Assembly: GCA_015478945.1 (NCBI GenBank)
Contig: JABUQX010060078.1
Span: forward strand, 1-29,920
Reading direction: 5' to 3'
From: Trachelipus rathkii
Lineage: Eukaryota > Arthropoda > Malacostraca > Isopoda > Trachelipodidae
Length of the DNA: 29,920 bases
Positions 13,490 to 23,037 of this stretch are shown here, piece by piece; positions within the stretch are counted from its first letter, which is position 1, and each line of letters starts with the position of its first letter. A program made the translations under genes and the position numbers. Below the pieces are notes generated by a model. The model had not been told where the DNA came from, ran no database searches, and saw only the letters and a list, made by a program, of their open reading frames with translations.

Positions 13490-15860
13490 CATGTGTCGAA
13501 TCTACAGAAGGCGTTTGGACTTGAGGTTTAGCAGTATATGTACCGAGAATTGTAACAAATGAGTGTGTGGCGGTGGTGCTGGTGTGTGTTAGCAGGGGTG
13601 GTTGAGTCGCTATATTCAAAGTGTAGGTGGTTTTTGGTTGGAAGTCACCACTCAGTGAGAGTTGGTCGGTGGCGGAGCGCAATGGTAACACACGCATCCA
13701 GGGTAATACATATTAGTTTAAATATATAGGTAGTAGATAAAAGTGTGTGGTGTATGGGTTTGCGTGTGGGGGGTAGTGGGTGGTTGTTAATGTGTTGAAT
13801 TGTTGGTTTGCGTGGTTGGTGTGTGTTGTTGCTGGTGTGGAATTCTGATGAGTGAGTTGTGGGTCTGGGAGAATGAAGGTGGTGGGTTTTTTGGTTTTGT
13901 GTGGGTGGTTGTGGCTTGGGGCGGGGTGTGGGGGGTATTGATGAGTGGGGTTTGTGGGTGGATTGTTGTGATTGGTGGTGTTTTTGGGCTTGTGTTGTTG
14001 TATGTGGCTGGGTGTGGGTAGGTGTGGATGCTATGGTTTAGTGATTTTTGTTGGGTAGGGTTATGTTTGTGGTGGGGTGTTTTTTTGTGTTTCAAAATGG
14101 GGGTGTTAGTTGATGGGGTACTGAGGCTATTGGGGGCTATGGTTGTGGGGGTTTTGGTTATTCGAAGATTGGGTGTGCGTATGTTGGTGGTGATGTGTTT
14201 GGATTAATTTTTGGTGTAGTTTGGTTGTTGTGTAGTGTTGGGTGTGAGCTTTTGCGTGGTTATTGAGTGGTTTTGTGGGTATGTCTAGTTGGGTTTTTTG
14301 GTGGCTTTAATATGGAGGAGCTTGAGTACTATGGATATGGTGGTGTTGTCTATTGTCCGCTGATGAGGAGTTTTGGTTGTGGGGATGGTGTGTGGTTGGT
14401 GGGTGGTTGTGGGTAATTATATTGTACTAAAGGAAGTTGTTGTTGTGGAATAAATCATTGTCATTTGTGTGTGGGTGAGCGTGAATGAGTGGTAGGAGGG
14501 TGTTTGGTGGTGGGGGAGAGCAGAAGGGAATAGTGAGTTGGATGTCGTCTAGTATGAGAGTTGTTTGGTTTGTTTTTTTGTTGAGCTTGTGTGTGTGGCT
14601 TGTTGTAGCGAGGGTGTGTTTGTTGTGGTTGTTTGGGTCGTTGGAGGAGGTTGTGTGTTTGGTTTGGGTGGTGTGATTGGTGATGTTCTGGGAGATATAG
14701 GTATTAGTAATTTGTGAGTGTCTGATGTTGTGAGCGGTGTTTAGTGTGGGTGGTGGTGTGGGGGTGTGTGGTGGGTGGTGTGGTTGTTGATTTTTGTGGG
14801 GTTTGTTGGTGGGCTTGTGGGTTAGCTGTTTAGGATATGTGTTTGGCAATGTAATTGTGTTGATGGATTTGCGTTGTGATAATGTGTATGTGTGTGCGTC
14901 TGGCCTTAGAGTGAACTGTTCGTATTCAGTTTGTTTGTATACGGGTGGCGTGTTTCTAGTGTGTGAGAGAGAGAGAGAGTGGGTTGTGTGTGTTCCATTG
15001 GGTTCTTGGGGGGCGGAGGGGGAGGGAGGGGACGGGAGGTTATAGTTCAAAAGAAGAAATGTCCGAAACCGGGGTTGTAGTTCAGATCAGGCGGGCCAGG
15101 TGTGTGGTGTGGGGGTTTGAGGTGGGTTGTGGTTGTTTGCTGAGAAAATCGTAGCGATATTGGAGGTGGGGTGTTAGTTGTTGAGCGCGGTGAGTAGAGG
15201 TGATGAGCTTGGGGGTTACGTGTTTAGTGTGGGTTAGGTGTTCCGGTAGAACGTTGATTTGGGGTGCCGATTGCTGTGGACGGAGTGGTGGTCTTTGGTT
15301 GTGTTCTGCTGTTGTGTGCTAGGGGTAACGGGGGTGGAAGAATTGGTATAGGTGTTATGGCGTGGCGTGTATATGTGGAAAGCGACAAGTGTGGGGTGTG
15401 TTTTTGGGAAAGGGTTTGGTTGTGTTATGTCGACTGGGTAGAGTGTCTCCTCGTTGTGGGTATTGTGTGTAGTCGTCTATTCATATTTTTTTTTACATAG
15501 AACATATAATAAATTGATTGGTGGTGTGGTTTATTGAATGGTGCTGTGTGACGCGTTGGTATAATGGTGTGGTGGCGAGAGAGTGCTGAAAATGACATAG
15601 AGGCGGGTTGTGGTTTGTGGGTGGGCCTTGGGTGATGGTGGTTTGTTGGTGTGTTGGTGTTTGAGTTGGTGGGGGGGTCGGGTGGATCGCTTGGTCGAGA
15701 ACGGACCTCTATAGATCAAAAAGACGAAAATCGCCGCACCTTACCAAAGTTCATGGTGTTTTTGTTGTATTTTGTCTTTCGTGGTGTGTGGGCGTGGTGT
15801 TGGGTTGTTTTGCGATTGTTGTGGGCGGGTGAGTATTTTGGTTTAAAACAATAACACTCA
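13490..15860. other. G/T-rich stretch with sparse satellite debris
   Basis: G/T-rich and C-poor, with remnants of the satellite near 15,040-15,085 and 15,695-15,735. A short (GA)n run sits at about 14,963-14,979. The minus-strand frame 14,427-15,050 is the longest in the window (207 codons), but it is Thr/His/Pro/Asn-rich throughout, has no recognisable domain, and is opposite several open + strand frames. It is a composition artefact. Confidence 0.6.
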
Positions 15861-15864
15861 AGAT

Positions 15865-16200
15865 GTCGAAAGGGAAATCAATAGTTCAAAAAAAGAACGA
15901 AACATGTCCTACGGGACAAATAGTTCAAAAAAGGACAAAATTGTCCGCACGGACTTATAGTTCAAAAGAGACGAAATGTCGACTATAGTTTTAAAAAGAC
16001 GAAAGTCCGAACGGACATTATACTGTTCAAAAAAGAACGAAATGTTCGAAAGACACATATTCAAAAAAAAGAACGAAAGTGTTCGGAACGGAACTTCTAG
16101 TAAAAAAATACGAAATGTCCGAATACGGATTTATAGTACAAAAAGACGAAGTCCGAAATGGACATTATTAGTTTCACTACAGATTGGGTGTTGGACATAA
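15865..16200 (+). repeat. Satellite block 5
   Basis: About ten consecutive monomers in the array orientation, with an intact core at 16,005-16,016 and near-consensus A-rich halves. Both ends pass abruptly into G/T-rich sequence. The open frame 15,976-16,200 only translates monomers. Confidence 0.85.
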
Positions 16201-19200
16201 GTCCGAATTGGTCGTGTTGGGTTTTCGTGGTGGTGTTGTTGGATGTATTCTGTTGGAGCGGTGTTGTATGAGGGGGTCGTTGTATTTTTGTCGGTGATAG
16301 TTGTATTGAGCTGTAAACATGAGGAGTGGTATTGGGATTTGCGTGGGTTGTGTTTGTTTGTGTGGTGGTTTTGGTCTCTGTTAGTGAAGGTGGGTGTTGT
16401 TCGCTGTTCGTGTTGGGATTGGTGTGGGACTTGGGTGTTGGAGTGGGGTGGGGGTGTGTGGCTGTTGTTGTTTATTTGGGGTGGTTTTGCGTTTGTGTTT
16501 GGGGTGTGTGTTTGTTGGGTTGTGATGGTTGACTGCTGTTATGTACTGTTCGAAAAATGTTACGGAAGTTTAGGGTTTGGCTGGTTGGGAGGTTGTTTGT
16601 TTCCTGAGATCGTACAGCATGAGGTTAGGGTTCACTTGTAGTTAGAAGATCTGAAAATTACATGTTATTGGTGAAAGATGAGCTTTATAGGGTTTTTCGT
16701 TGTCAATTGTGAAGGTGGGATGCTCGTGGAATTTTTGCCGAGAGCGGTGGGGGTTGTTTATGTGTTACTCGGTGGTTATATGACAGTTGTGTTGTTCAGG
16801 GAGAGAAGACATAGAGTGTGCTCGAACAGCATGTCCTTATTAGTGTCATAGCAAGGACTGTTAAGTGGTCTGGGGCTGATAGCGGGACTTGATTGAGTTG
16901 TGGTCTAGAGAGTGGTGTCTGCGAATATGAATTGAGTTTTGGCGAGGATGGAGTGATCCGTTGACGTGGACGTGTTTTGGTTTTGATTTTCGTTTGATGG
17001 TGTGTCTGTGTGTGTTGGTTGGTGTGTTGGGGGGTGTGGGTGTTTTGTGGGGGTGTGGGGGTTGGTGGTTGTGGTTTGTTGTGTTTATGGTGTGGTGGGG
17101 TTGGTGAGGCGTCATTAAGTTAATATTGGTTTAGTGGTGAGGTTTATGAGTGTTCAGAGGATCGAAGGGGTGTGCCTCGAGTGGCTGGTGAGTTCGGCGG
17201 TTTTAGGTGTGAGTGTTATCTAAGTGGGGCGGTTGTAGTTTGGGGAGAACGGGGATCGAAGATGCTTGTGCGATGCGGGACGTTTGGGAGCTTATGGAGT
17301 AGGGTTGCAAGAAAGACGGAAATTGTCCAATGTTGGTGCTGTGTCACATAAGTGGGTTTGTATAAGAGAGAGGGGGAAAGGCGATTCGTAAGGATTTTCT
17401 GGGTGAGGTTGTACTGTTGTGTGTGCAATTAAATGGTTATCGTGAAAGTGGTGTCCTGTGAGAGTTTTTGGTTGGGGTGACTCTTATGTTGTATGGTTGG
17501 GTTTGTGTTGGGTTCAAAATAGAGGACGAAAATGTCCCGAGTGAGCGGACTGTGTGTGATGTATGTTGGTCTGTAATATATGCGGGCGGATGTAAGGGGT
17601 GGTGTGCCGAATTGAGATTTGGGTTTTACGGATCTTATAGGTGTCAATGGGCAAGGTGGGGCGTGGTAAAGGACAATGGTCGATCGTTGGACGTTATAGT
17701 GTTCCAAGAAAATAGAAGAGACATGCCATGTATGTCGCGTGTTGATGTGTTGGCGCCGTTTCCCTTTTACGTTACTTGTTGAAACGGTGTGGAGTAGGGA
17801 TAGTGGTGTTGTTCAAAAGACGACGTAGTGGGCGTCCGAGGGTCGTGGGTCTGGGCATGTGTTGGAACGTTCGTGGTCTTGACCTTATATGTTTCAAATA
17901 ATGACATAAATGTCCGAACGGGACGTTTTATAGTTCAAAAAGGGCTTTGGTAAGTGCGAGATATGGTGGTTTGTCGATGTAAGCGGGACTGTATTAGGAT
18001 TGGGTGCGCGATATATTAGGCGTGAGGGGTGTTCGGTTGTGTTTGTGAGGATGAGATTGTGCTCTGGATCGTGACGAGCACTTTTGTATGAGGTTTTTGT
18101 GCATAGACGTTGTAAATTGTTAGGTGTTAGAAATAGACGTACTTTTATGAGTTCATAAAAGAGCGAATGATCCGAACGGACTTATATGTTCGAAGGAGAA
18201 GGATCGAGTAATGTGTGGTGTCAGGTGTAGTGGACGTGATTCTTGTTGGTGGAGTCGTTTCAAAAGAGACGAAATTGTTCGATTACGGGTTATAGTTCAA
18301 ATGTGACAAGTGTGACGAAATGGTGGGCTTTCCCGGCCGAGAGGAGCGTTTTTTGTGTACTGATTTGATGGGTGTGGGGTGCTACGATTAGTAATGTGAT
18401 TACAATTTGTCTCGAAGTTGTGGGTGGTGATGGGACGTGCGGACTGTGATAGGGTTTTTTCTATAGGTAGGAGACCAGGGATGATTTTGTCCAGAAATAC
18501 GGACTTTTTAGATAAGAAAGAACGACAGAATGTCCGTACAGCAAATAGTGTTAGTAAAGGAAACGGGTTATTTGTCAGGGAATTATAATGTGCCTGGATG
18601 AAGTTGTTGAGGTAAGTTAAGGCTGGGTCAAAAAGACGGTTTGATATGTATTTGGATTCCGTATCGATAACTGGACAAATAGTGTTCAAGGAAAATGGGT
18701 TACATGGGGGAAGAGGTGTAGGTAGTGTAATCGGACTTATAGTTCAAAAAAGACGTGAAGATTAGTCGCGAAGATCTGTGGTGACTATGAAATGTTTAAA
18801 AAGTGAGTCGGGGTAAGAGAGTAGGGTGCGCGTATCTATTTGTGGCACGTAGGGTTGTAGTGTTCGAGACAGAGATTGGCTTGTGTGTAGGCGAAAATGT
18901 CGCGATGAAGGGACTGTTTTTGTTTTATTGGAGTGTTTGTGTTATATTTTGGGTTGAACAGAACGAAAATGGTCCGAGAGTGGTGAACTCTTTGTGAGGT
19001 TAGTGTGTGAGCGAAATGTGTAGGGTGTGGTGTTATGGGATAAGTGTTCGCGGAACTGGGACTTGTATATTTTTTGTGTCAAAAATGTGGTATCGATTGG
19101 ATGTTCTGTTTGGTCCCGAGAGACATGTGTGTATGTGTGAGTATTGTGCTATTGCTAGTGGGAGCGAATATATGGTCTGGAAGCTGGACGCCGTTAGTTG

Positions 19201-19445
19201 TTGTAGGGAGATAGACAGAAAGTGTTTCCGGTAACTTTTGTGGTATGCGATAGATGTTATTGTTGAAGTAGAGAGATGAAATTCTGGTAAGGTATAGTTT
19301 GTTTATGTGTGTTTCAAGTAAGAGTTTGGGTACGAAATGTCGAACGTTGACTTAGTAGTTTGCAAAAAATACGATGAGTGCGTGAATAGTCTATGTTGCT
19401 GTTGTGTGTTTTGTTGGGGTGGTTTTTTTCTTTGTATAGCTGAGC
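16200..19445. other. G/T-rich stretch with satellite debris, array end
   Basis: Mixed G/T-rich sequence with moderately preserved monomers near 17,810-17,945, 18,125-18,195, 18,260-18,300, 18,480-18,545, 18,730-18,760 and 19,310-19,375. These are the last copies in the forward orientation. No gene is supported; the open frames read satellite or composition-biased sequence. Confidence 0.6.
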
Positions 19446-19454
19446 GTTGCTATT

Positions 19455-19585
19455 TGTCTTTTCGGACATTTCGTCTTTTTGTGAGACTATATATGTCCGT
19501 TCTGTGAGATTTTGGTCTTCTTTTTGAATCTGATAGAGTCTGTCGGTTGGCTCTTTCGTCTTTTGAAGTTAATATGGTTCGGTAT
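19455..19585 (-). repeat. Satellite copies in inverted orientation
   Basis: Here the + strand shows the reverse complement of the monomer: GGACATTTCGTCTTTTTG at about 19,464-19,481, then TATGTCCGTTC about 20 bp on, and a further partial copy with CTTTCGTCTTTTGAA near 19,553-19,567. About three degraded monomers are present. All forward copies end about 80 bp earlier (last near 19,375), so the array changes direction at its right edge. The copies directly adjoin the retrotransposon fragment. Confidence 0.8.
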
Positions 19586-19589
19586 TTAT

Positions 19590-20060
19590 CGGCTTGTCGT
19601 TCTTGTGGAGGTGTGGGGGGGTTTGCAATACCTAACTCGCTTTTCGCTGACTTTATATATTTATCAACTGGTGCAGATGTTCCCACTATCTCAATCTTTA
19701 ATTTATCTATGCGATATATTGCTGGTTTCATTTGAAGACTCTCTAACCCTTTCATTTCTTAATCTTTCTCTTCTGGTTTTGCTCACCAAAGCTCTAATGA
19801 CGACATTCATCTTTCCCGTCTCCATCCTGACTTCCTTCCTTTTTGTGGTTCTCCAGTTCACAGCTCCATACAATAAAATAGGTAACAGTATTATACATTT
19901 GTATTTTATCCTTTTGAACTCCATATTCATTTGTTGTTTCTGACAATGGGATGCGATGCTCCCTCTGCCCTATCGTAATGAGCATTCCTGTCATTACTCT
20001 ACTTGGCATTTTCTCCTTCTTCAGTAAAAACTCACTTAAGAAACTTATAACTTTCAACAT
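19590..20060 (-). mobile_element. Non-LTR retrotransposon fragment (reverse transcriptase C-terminal region), broken
   Basis: The minus strand encodes the end of a LINE-type reverse transcriptase in pieces. The frame 19,930-19,703 contains LLYGAVNWRTTK (about residues 19-30) and later TRRERLRNERVRE (residues 52-64, about 19,777-19,739). This matches the arrangement LYG-A-x-x-W followed by TR-x-(D/E)-R-x-RN-(E/D)-x-(V/I)-R that ends many RTE, Jockey or CR1-like polymerases. An upstream frame (20,060-19,794) carries KMPSRVMTGM and KDKIQMYNTV, similar to the stretch before LYG in such proteins. A downstream frame begins SLQMKPAIYRIDKL near 19,745, resembling the segment after RN-x-x-VR. The three pieces lie in different frames, so there are at least two frameshifts, near 19,870-19,900 and near 19,745. 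The endonuclease, palm motifs and termini are missing. It is a dead 5'- and probably 3'-truncated copy; the exact clade is not determined. Confidence 0.75.
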
Positions 20061-20567
20061 TTTCGATTCCTTTTCCTTCGAGGAATAAACTTCTTCATCA
20101 TTAGGACAAATATAGCAAACATTTAGATATTAATATAGCACAAGACACACTATATGACACAGGAATATATGAGCAATTTTAAAAAACAGATTTCTTGAAA
20201 ATGGAAGAAATTTAATGAGTCGATTTGTTATTATTTATGCATATTTGCAAAGGGGAGTTAAAGCTATAAAAAAAAATAAGCAAAAATATTTACAACAAAA
20301 CTAACTGCAATTAAGAAAACAATTGTAGAATTTATAAACTTATCATAATAATATTCTTATGACTAAATAATACAGTAATTATACATATGGACTAGAAAAA
20401 ATTGTTGTCAAGTTTGAAAGGCCCTTTCGTTATTGAAGGAAGGGTTATTGCGTGAGTGAATCAATGATACTAATATGAGTAGATCGGATGTCTGGTTTGT
20501 CTGTGGGACGATTTCAAAACTGGAGGGTTGACTAAGGTGCCATAAGTTTTATAATGTTTCATTCAGA
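20061..20567. other. AT-rich DNA, no gene seen
   Basis: About 500 bp of AT-rich sequence follows the retroelement fragment. It has no long open frame, no recognised repeat and no splice-flanked coding piece that I can identify. The segment near 20,405-20,550 is somewhat richer in G but shows no family signature. Confidence 0.5.
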
Positions 20568-20789
20568 ATATATTATACATATATATAGTATATATATATA
20601 GTATATAATATATATATATATATTATATAATATATAATAAATATATTATAATATATATACTATATATATATATAGTAGATAATATATATATAATATATAC
20701 ATATATATATAGATATATATATTATATATAATATACTACTATATATATAATATATATATATATATATAATATAATAATATAGAGAGAGC

Positions 20790-20848
<59 letters not shown>
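20568..20848. repeat. Compound (AT)n / (GA)n microsatellite
   Basis: An impure (AT)n run of about 210 bp (20,568-20,780) passes directly into an almost pure (GA)n run (20,781-20,848), with a few interruptions such as GCA and GAT. Long compound AT/GA microsatellites of this type are common in decapod crustacean genomes. The minus-strand frame here is only (Ser-Leu)n and Ile/Tyr repeats. Confidence 0.95.
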
Positions 20849-20852
<4 letters not shown>

Positions 20853-21432
20853 CAAAAATACGCTGCAAATTTTGAAGTCATAAAATATTATGTTGACATG
20901 GGTTTGTAATCCTTGGTTTTAGCGCTGTACAACATTTTGCGACAGGCTATTAACATATAATCTTCTAAGAAAGCCAATACGTGATTTATTAAGATTTTTT
21001 GTCATTAATTATTATGAAAAGGAAAAAAATTAATGCTAAAAAAGACAAAAAAAAATGAAATTTTACTCGATTTTCTTTCTTACTTATTCATCCTATTTTT
21101 ATGAAATTTTCGAATCATTCAATTGGACAAGCTACAAACCTTTAAGTTAAAGCATTTTTTGGCATTCTATACTGTTTGGCATCTGATCTCAAGCATTTGA
21201 CATCTGGACACTTCATGTCCAATTTGAAAAAAAAAATCATAATAACGTACCTAGAGGTCAAATGGTTAGGTATATTTAATATTGAAAACTTACCTAAATG
21301 AAACTTCCACAACTGTTCCAAGTTTGTTTACTCTAATAATTTCATTAAAAGCAAATAAACAGTAAAAAAAAATGTATAGATAAATATTAATTTCGGCATA
21401 AATATTTTGAACCTCTCACAAATAATGTGAAA
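20849..21432. other. AT-rich DNA, no gene seen
   Basis: Intergenic or intronic AT-rich sequence between the compound microsatellite and the putative hAT element. Several A-homopolymers of six to nine bases occur. No open frame or repeat of note was recognised. Confidence 0.45.
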
Positions 21433-21716
21433 AAAGGTCTACAACCCGAGTTTTCAAAGTGGGCGAAACGCCCCCTTGTGGTACTGGAGGCATAGAGGGC
21501 CGGTACGCTAGAAAAAAAATGGCGGTGTAAAAGGTTTAAGGGGTGATGCCTGAGATTGTTAATTCACTAGCTAAATATTTTAAAATTTTCACCTGAAATT
21601 AAACCTACCTACTACACAACATCGATTATTTAGTAATTTTAGTTCAAAGATTTACCTGATGTATAAATTTAGTTTTAAACCATGTTTAGACATTTATATA
21701 ACATAAAACCTTTATA

Positions 21717-21979
21717 TAGTACATATATAATAATTATATATATATTATATAATATATAATATATATTATATATAATATCAATAGATATATATATAGATAA
21801 ATAATATATATAATATATATATATAGATAATATATATAATATATATTATATGATATAAAGTTAATATCTACATAATTATTATAACTTACTTGTAGCGTTA
21901 GAACAATTTATATAACTAATAATAATATATATATATTAATAAATTATATATATATAATATAGTATATATAAATAATAAT
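21717..21979. repeat. (AT)n microsatellites inside the hAT-like unit
   Basis: Two impure (AT)n tracts (about 21,717-21,850 and 21,915-21,979) flank one copy of the duplicated block at 21,851-21,914. The tracts are built of TA, TAA and TAATA variants. Confidence 0.85.
21851..21914 (+). repeat. Duplicated block, copy A
   Basis: Starts TGATATAAAGTTAAT and ends AACAATTTATATA. It matches copy B at 22,443-22,506 over its whole length with a handful of substitutions and one- to two-base indels (for example CTTGTAGCGTTAGAA against CTTGTCAGCGTTAAAA). It lies within AT microsatellites inside the hAT-like unit. Origin unknown. Confidence 0.85.
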
Positions 21980-22093
21980 GATATGATCTTGGTTTTGAAG
22001 TTTTTGGTAAAAGTAAAAAAAAATTGTGGGGCGCTGAAAAATAATTAATTTTCAAAGTGGCGCGGTAGACGAAAATAGGTTTGAGAACCTCTG

Positions 22094-22639
22094 GCACACC
22101 GTCCGAACTTTTTTAATTTTGGAATATTGTTTAATGATGAAATAAGTCTAAAACTATTATTTTGTACTCATCTAATTGCTGAGGATTTTTTGATGAGATA
22201 GACACCCAAAAATTGACCGTCAAAATTGGGATCAGATACCAAACTGCTAAGATTACAAAAAAATGTTCTAAATCAAATTTTTGAAATGTTCATATTTCAT
22301 AAAAGCGATTGAAGAGTAAAAAAAAATCAATATCTATTGACATTTATCGAAGTAAATGTAACATACGTATATTGGATTCCCTTTGCACCTTATTTACCAC
22401 AGTGAATTATATATAATTCATTAAACATCTGCACTGCCACTATGATATAAAGTTAATTCTCATAATTATTATTAACTTACTTGTCAGCGTTAAAACAATT
22501 TATATAAAAAAAATTCTTTTCACTCCAAAATGAAGCAGATTGGACCAATGTTTTCACTAAATTATTTTATTCTTAAAATATGAGTATTCAATACTCAAAA
22601 TGTGTGAGACTTTTGTAACTCTTGTATATTAGATTCTAG
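22094..22639 (+). other. Non-coding, probably intron upstream of the receptor exon
   Basis: AT-rich sequence between the hAT end and the receptor exon, holding copy B of the duplicated block. It ends in a fair splice acceptor: a T-rich stretch (TTTTGTAACTCTTGTATATT) then AGATTCTAG, with the AG at 22,638-22,639. No coding sequence was recognised upstream that could be the preceding exon. Confidence 0.5.
22443..22506 (+). repeat. Duplicated block, copy B
   Basis: Second copy of the 64-bp block of 21,851-21,914, in the same orientation and 592 bp further on. It sits in non-microsatellite sequence, about 130 bp before the receptor exon, so this may be the ancestral position and copy A the derived one; that is inference. 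Confidence 0.85.
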
Positions 22640-22829
22640 GGGTTGTGCTACGGCAAGATTTTAACATGAAAATTTGGGGACTATGGATCACAATTTGGAT
22701 TATCATTTGGATGTTCGGAACTTTTCTGGTGACAACAGCTTACAATTCTGAACTGATTTCCTTTCTGACGATTCCAAGATACCCAAGAAGTATCCAAACT
22801 GTTCAGGAAGTTGCCAAATCGGATTTGAG
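22640..22829 (+). CDS. Single exon of an ionotropic receptor (IR/iGluR-like channel), M3 region
   Basis: This is one internal exon of a ligand-gated cation channel of the ionotropic-receptor family, which in arthropods mainly serves chemosensation, with some thermo- or hygrosensory members. Its 62 full codons (22,642-22,827) start VVLRQDFN. A hydrophobic membrane segment rich in Trp and Ile follows, then TAYNSELISFLT (22,735-22,770), then IPRYPRSIQTVQEVAKSDLR. This matches the third membrane segment and gate of glutamate-receptor channels (SYTANLAAFLT in iGluRs) followed by the pattern P-x(n)-I-x-T-x-x-E-x-A-x-S leading into the second ligand-binding half. The exon is flanked by AG at 22,638-22,639 and GTAATG from 22,830. 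Split codons at both ends (two bases each) preserve phase, and no stop lies inside. Departure from canonical iGluR residues at the gate (NSEL for TANL) points to a divergent IR rather than a synaptic receptor. The other exons (ligand-binding halves, M1, pore, M4) were not found, so introns are long or the gene is broken. The subfamily is unknown. Confidence 0.8.
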
Positions 22830-22921
22830 GTAATGTTGTCATATGTGTTTTATAAATATTTATTTTGACAAATTCAAATATTAGACTATATTCTCTGCAA
22901 ACGCTACGAAGAAAAACAGAA

Positions 22922-22997
22922 CTCTCTCTCTCCTCTCTCTCCTCTCTCTCTCTCTCCCCCCTTCTCTCTCTCTCCTCTCTCTCTCTCACTATCACCT

Positions 22998-23037
<40 letters not shown>

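Larger units (their letters stand above)
1..19445 (+). repeat. 34-bp satellite array, heavily degraded
   Basis: A tandem satellite runs through the whole left two thirds of the window. The monomer reads GTCCGAACGGAC, then TTATAG, then TTCAAAAAGACGAAAT, 34 bp in all. Three intact cores start at 942, 976 and 1010, which fixes the period at exactly 34. Other intact cores are at 7422-7433, 8812-8823 and 16005-16016. All recognisable copies up to about 19,370 have the same orientation. The core is an inverted repeat (GTCCG, AA, CGGAC). Copies vary by substitutions and especially by small insertions, so the period drifts. Between good blocks the + strand is G/T-rich and C-poor, with only scattered remnants such as TATAGTTCAAAAA or GACGAAATGTCCG. 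Whether those stretches are real or sequencing error cannot be settled here. No gene is supported anywhere in the interval. Confidence 0.9.
21433..22093. mobile_element. Probable non-autonomous hAT-type DNA transposon
   Basis: The right end, read on the minus strand, starts CAGAGGTTCTCAAACC at 22,093-22,078. This is the typical hAT terminal pattern CAG-x-GGTTCTCAA. The left end reads GGTCTACAACCCGAG from about 21,436, a plausible degenerate partner. TTTTCAAAGTGG occurs just inside the left end (21,451-21,462) and again near the right end (from about 22,052), both in the same orientation. Between the ends are G/C-richer pieces (21,455-21,550 and 22,025-22,070) and long AT microsatellites. No transposase coding is visible, so it would depend on an element elsewhere. 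An 8-bp target duplication expected for hAT was not found: the right flank is GCACACCG and the left flank does not match. The left boundary is therefore approximate and the unit could be composite. Confidence 0.6.

Noticed and set aside
770..16200. CENP-B box within the satellite
   Set aside because: The monomer does not contain the TTCG-N4-A-N2-CGGG pattern in any orientation I could see.
172..19234. Dozens of open frames of 60-207 codons on both strands
   Set aside because: Translations are low complexity and follow base composition (Val/Gly/Trp/Cys on +, Thr/Pro/His/Asn on -), overlap in several frames at once, or repeat satellite-encoded residues. No domain, start context or splice structure supports a gene.
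1..19445. Strand-specific C-to-T conversion (deaminase, RIP or bisulfite-like) as the cause of low C
   Set aside because: Recognisable monomers keep the C residues of GTCCGAACGGAC. Simple C-to-T conversion would destroy them, and the damage is mostly insertion and deletion.
19512..19943. Plus-strand 143-codon frame, Leu/Phe/Ser-rich, resembling a membrane protein
   Set aside because: It is antisense to the retrotransposon fragment, whose motifs on the minus strand explain the sequence.
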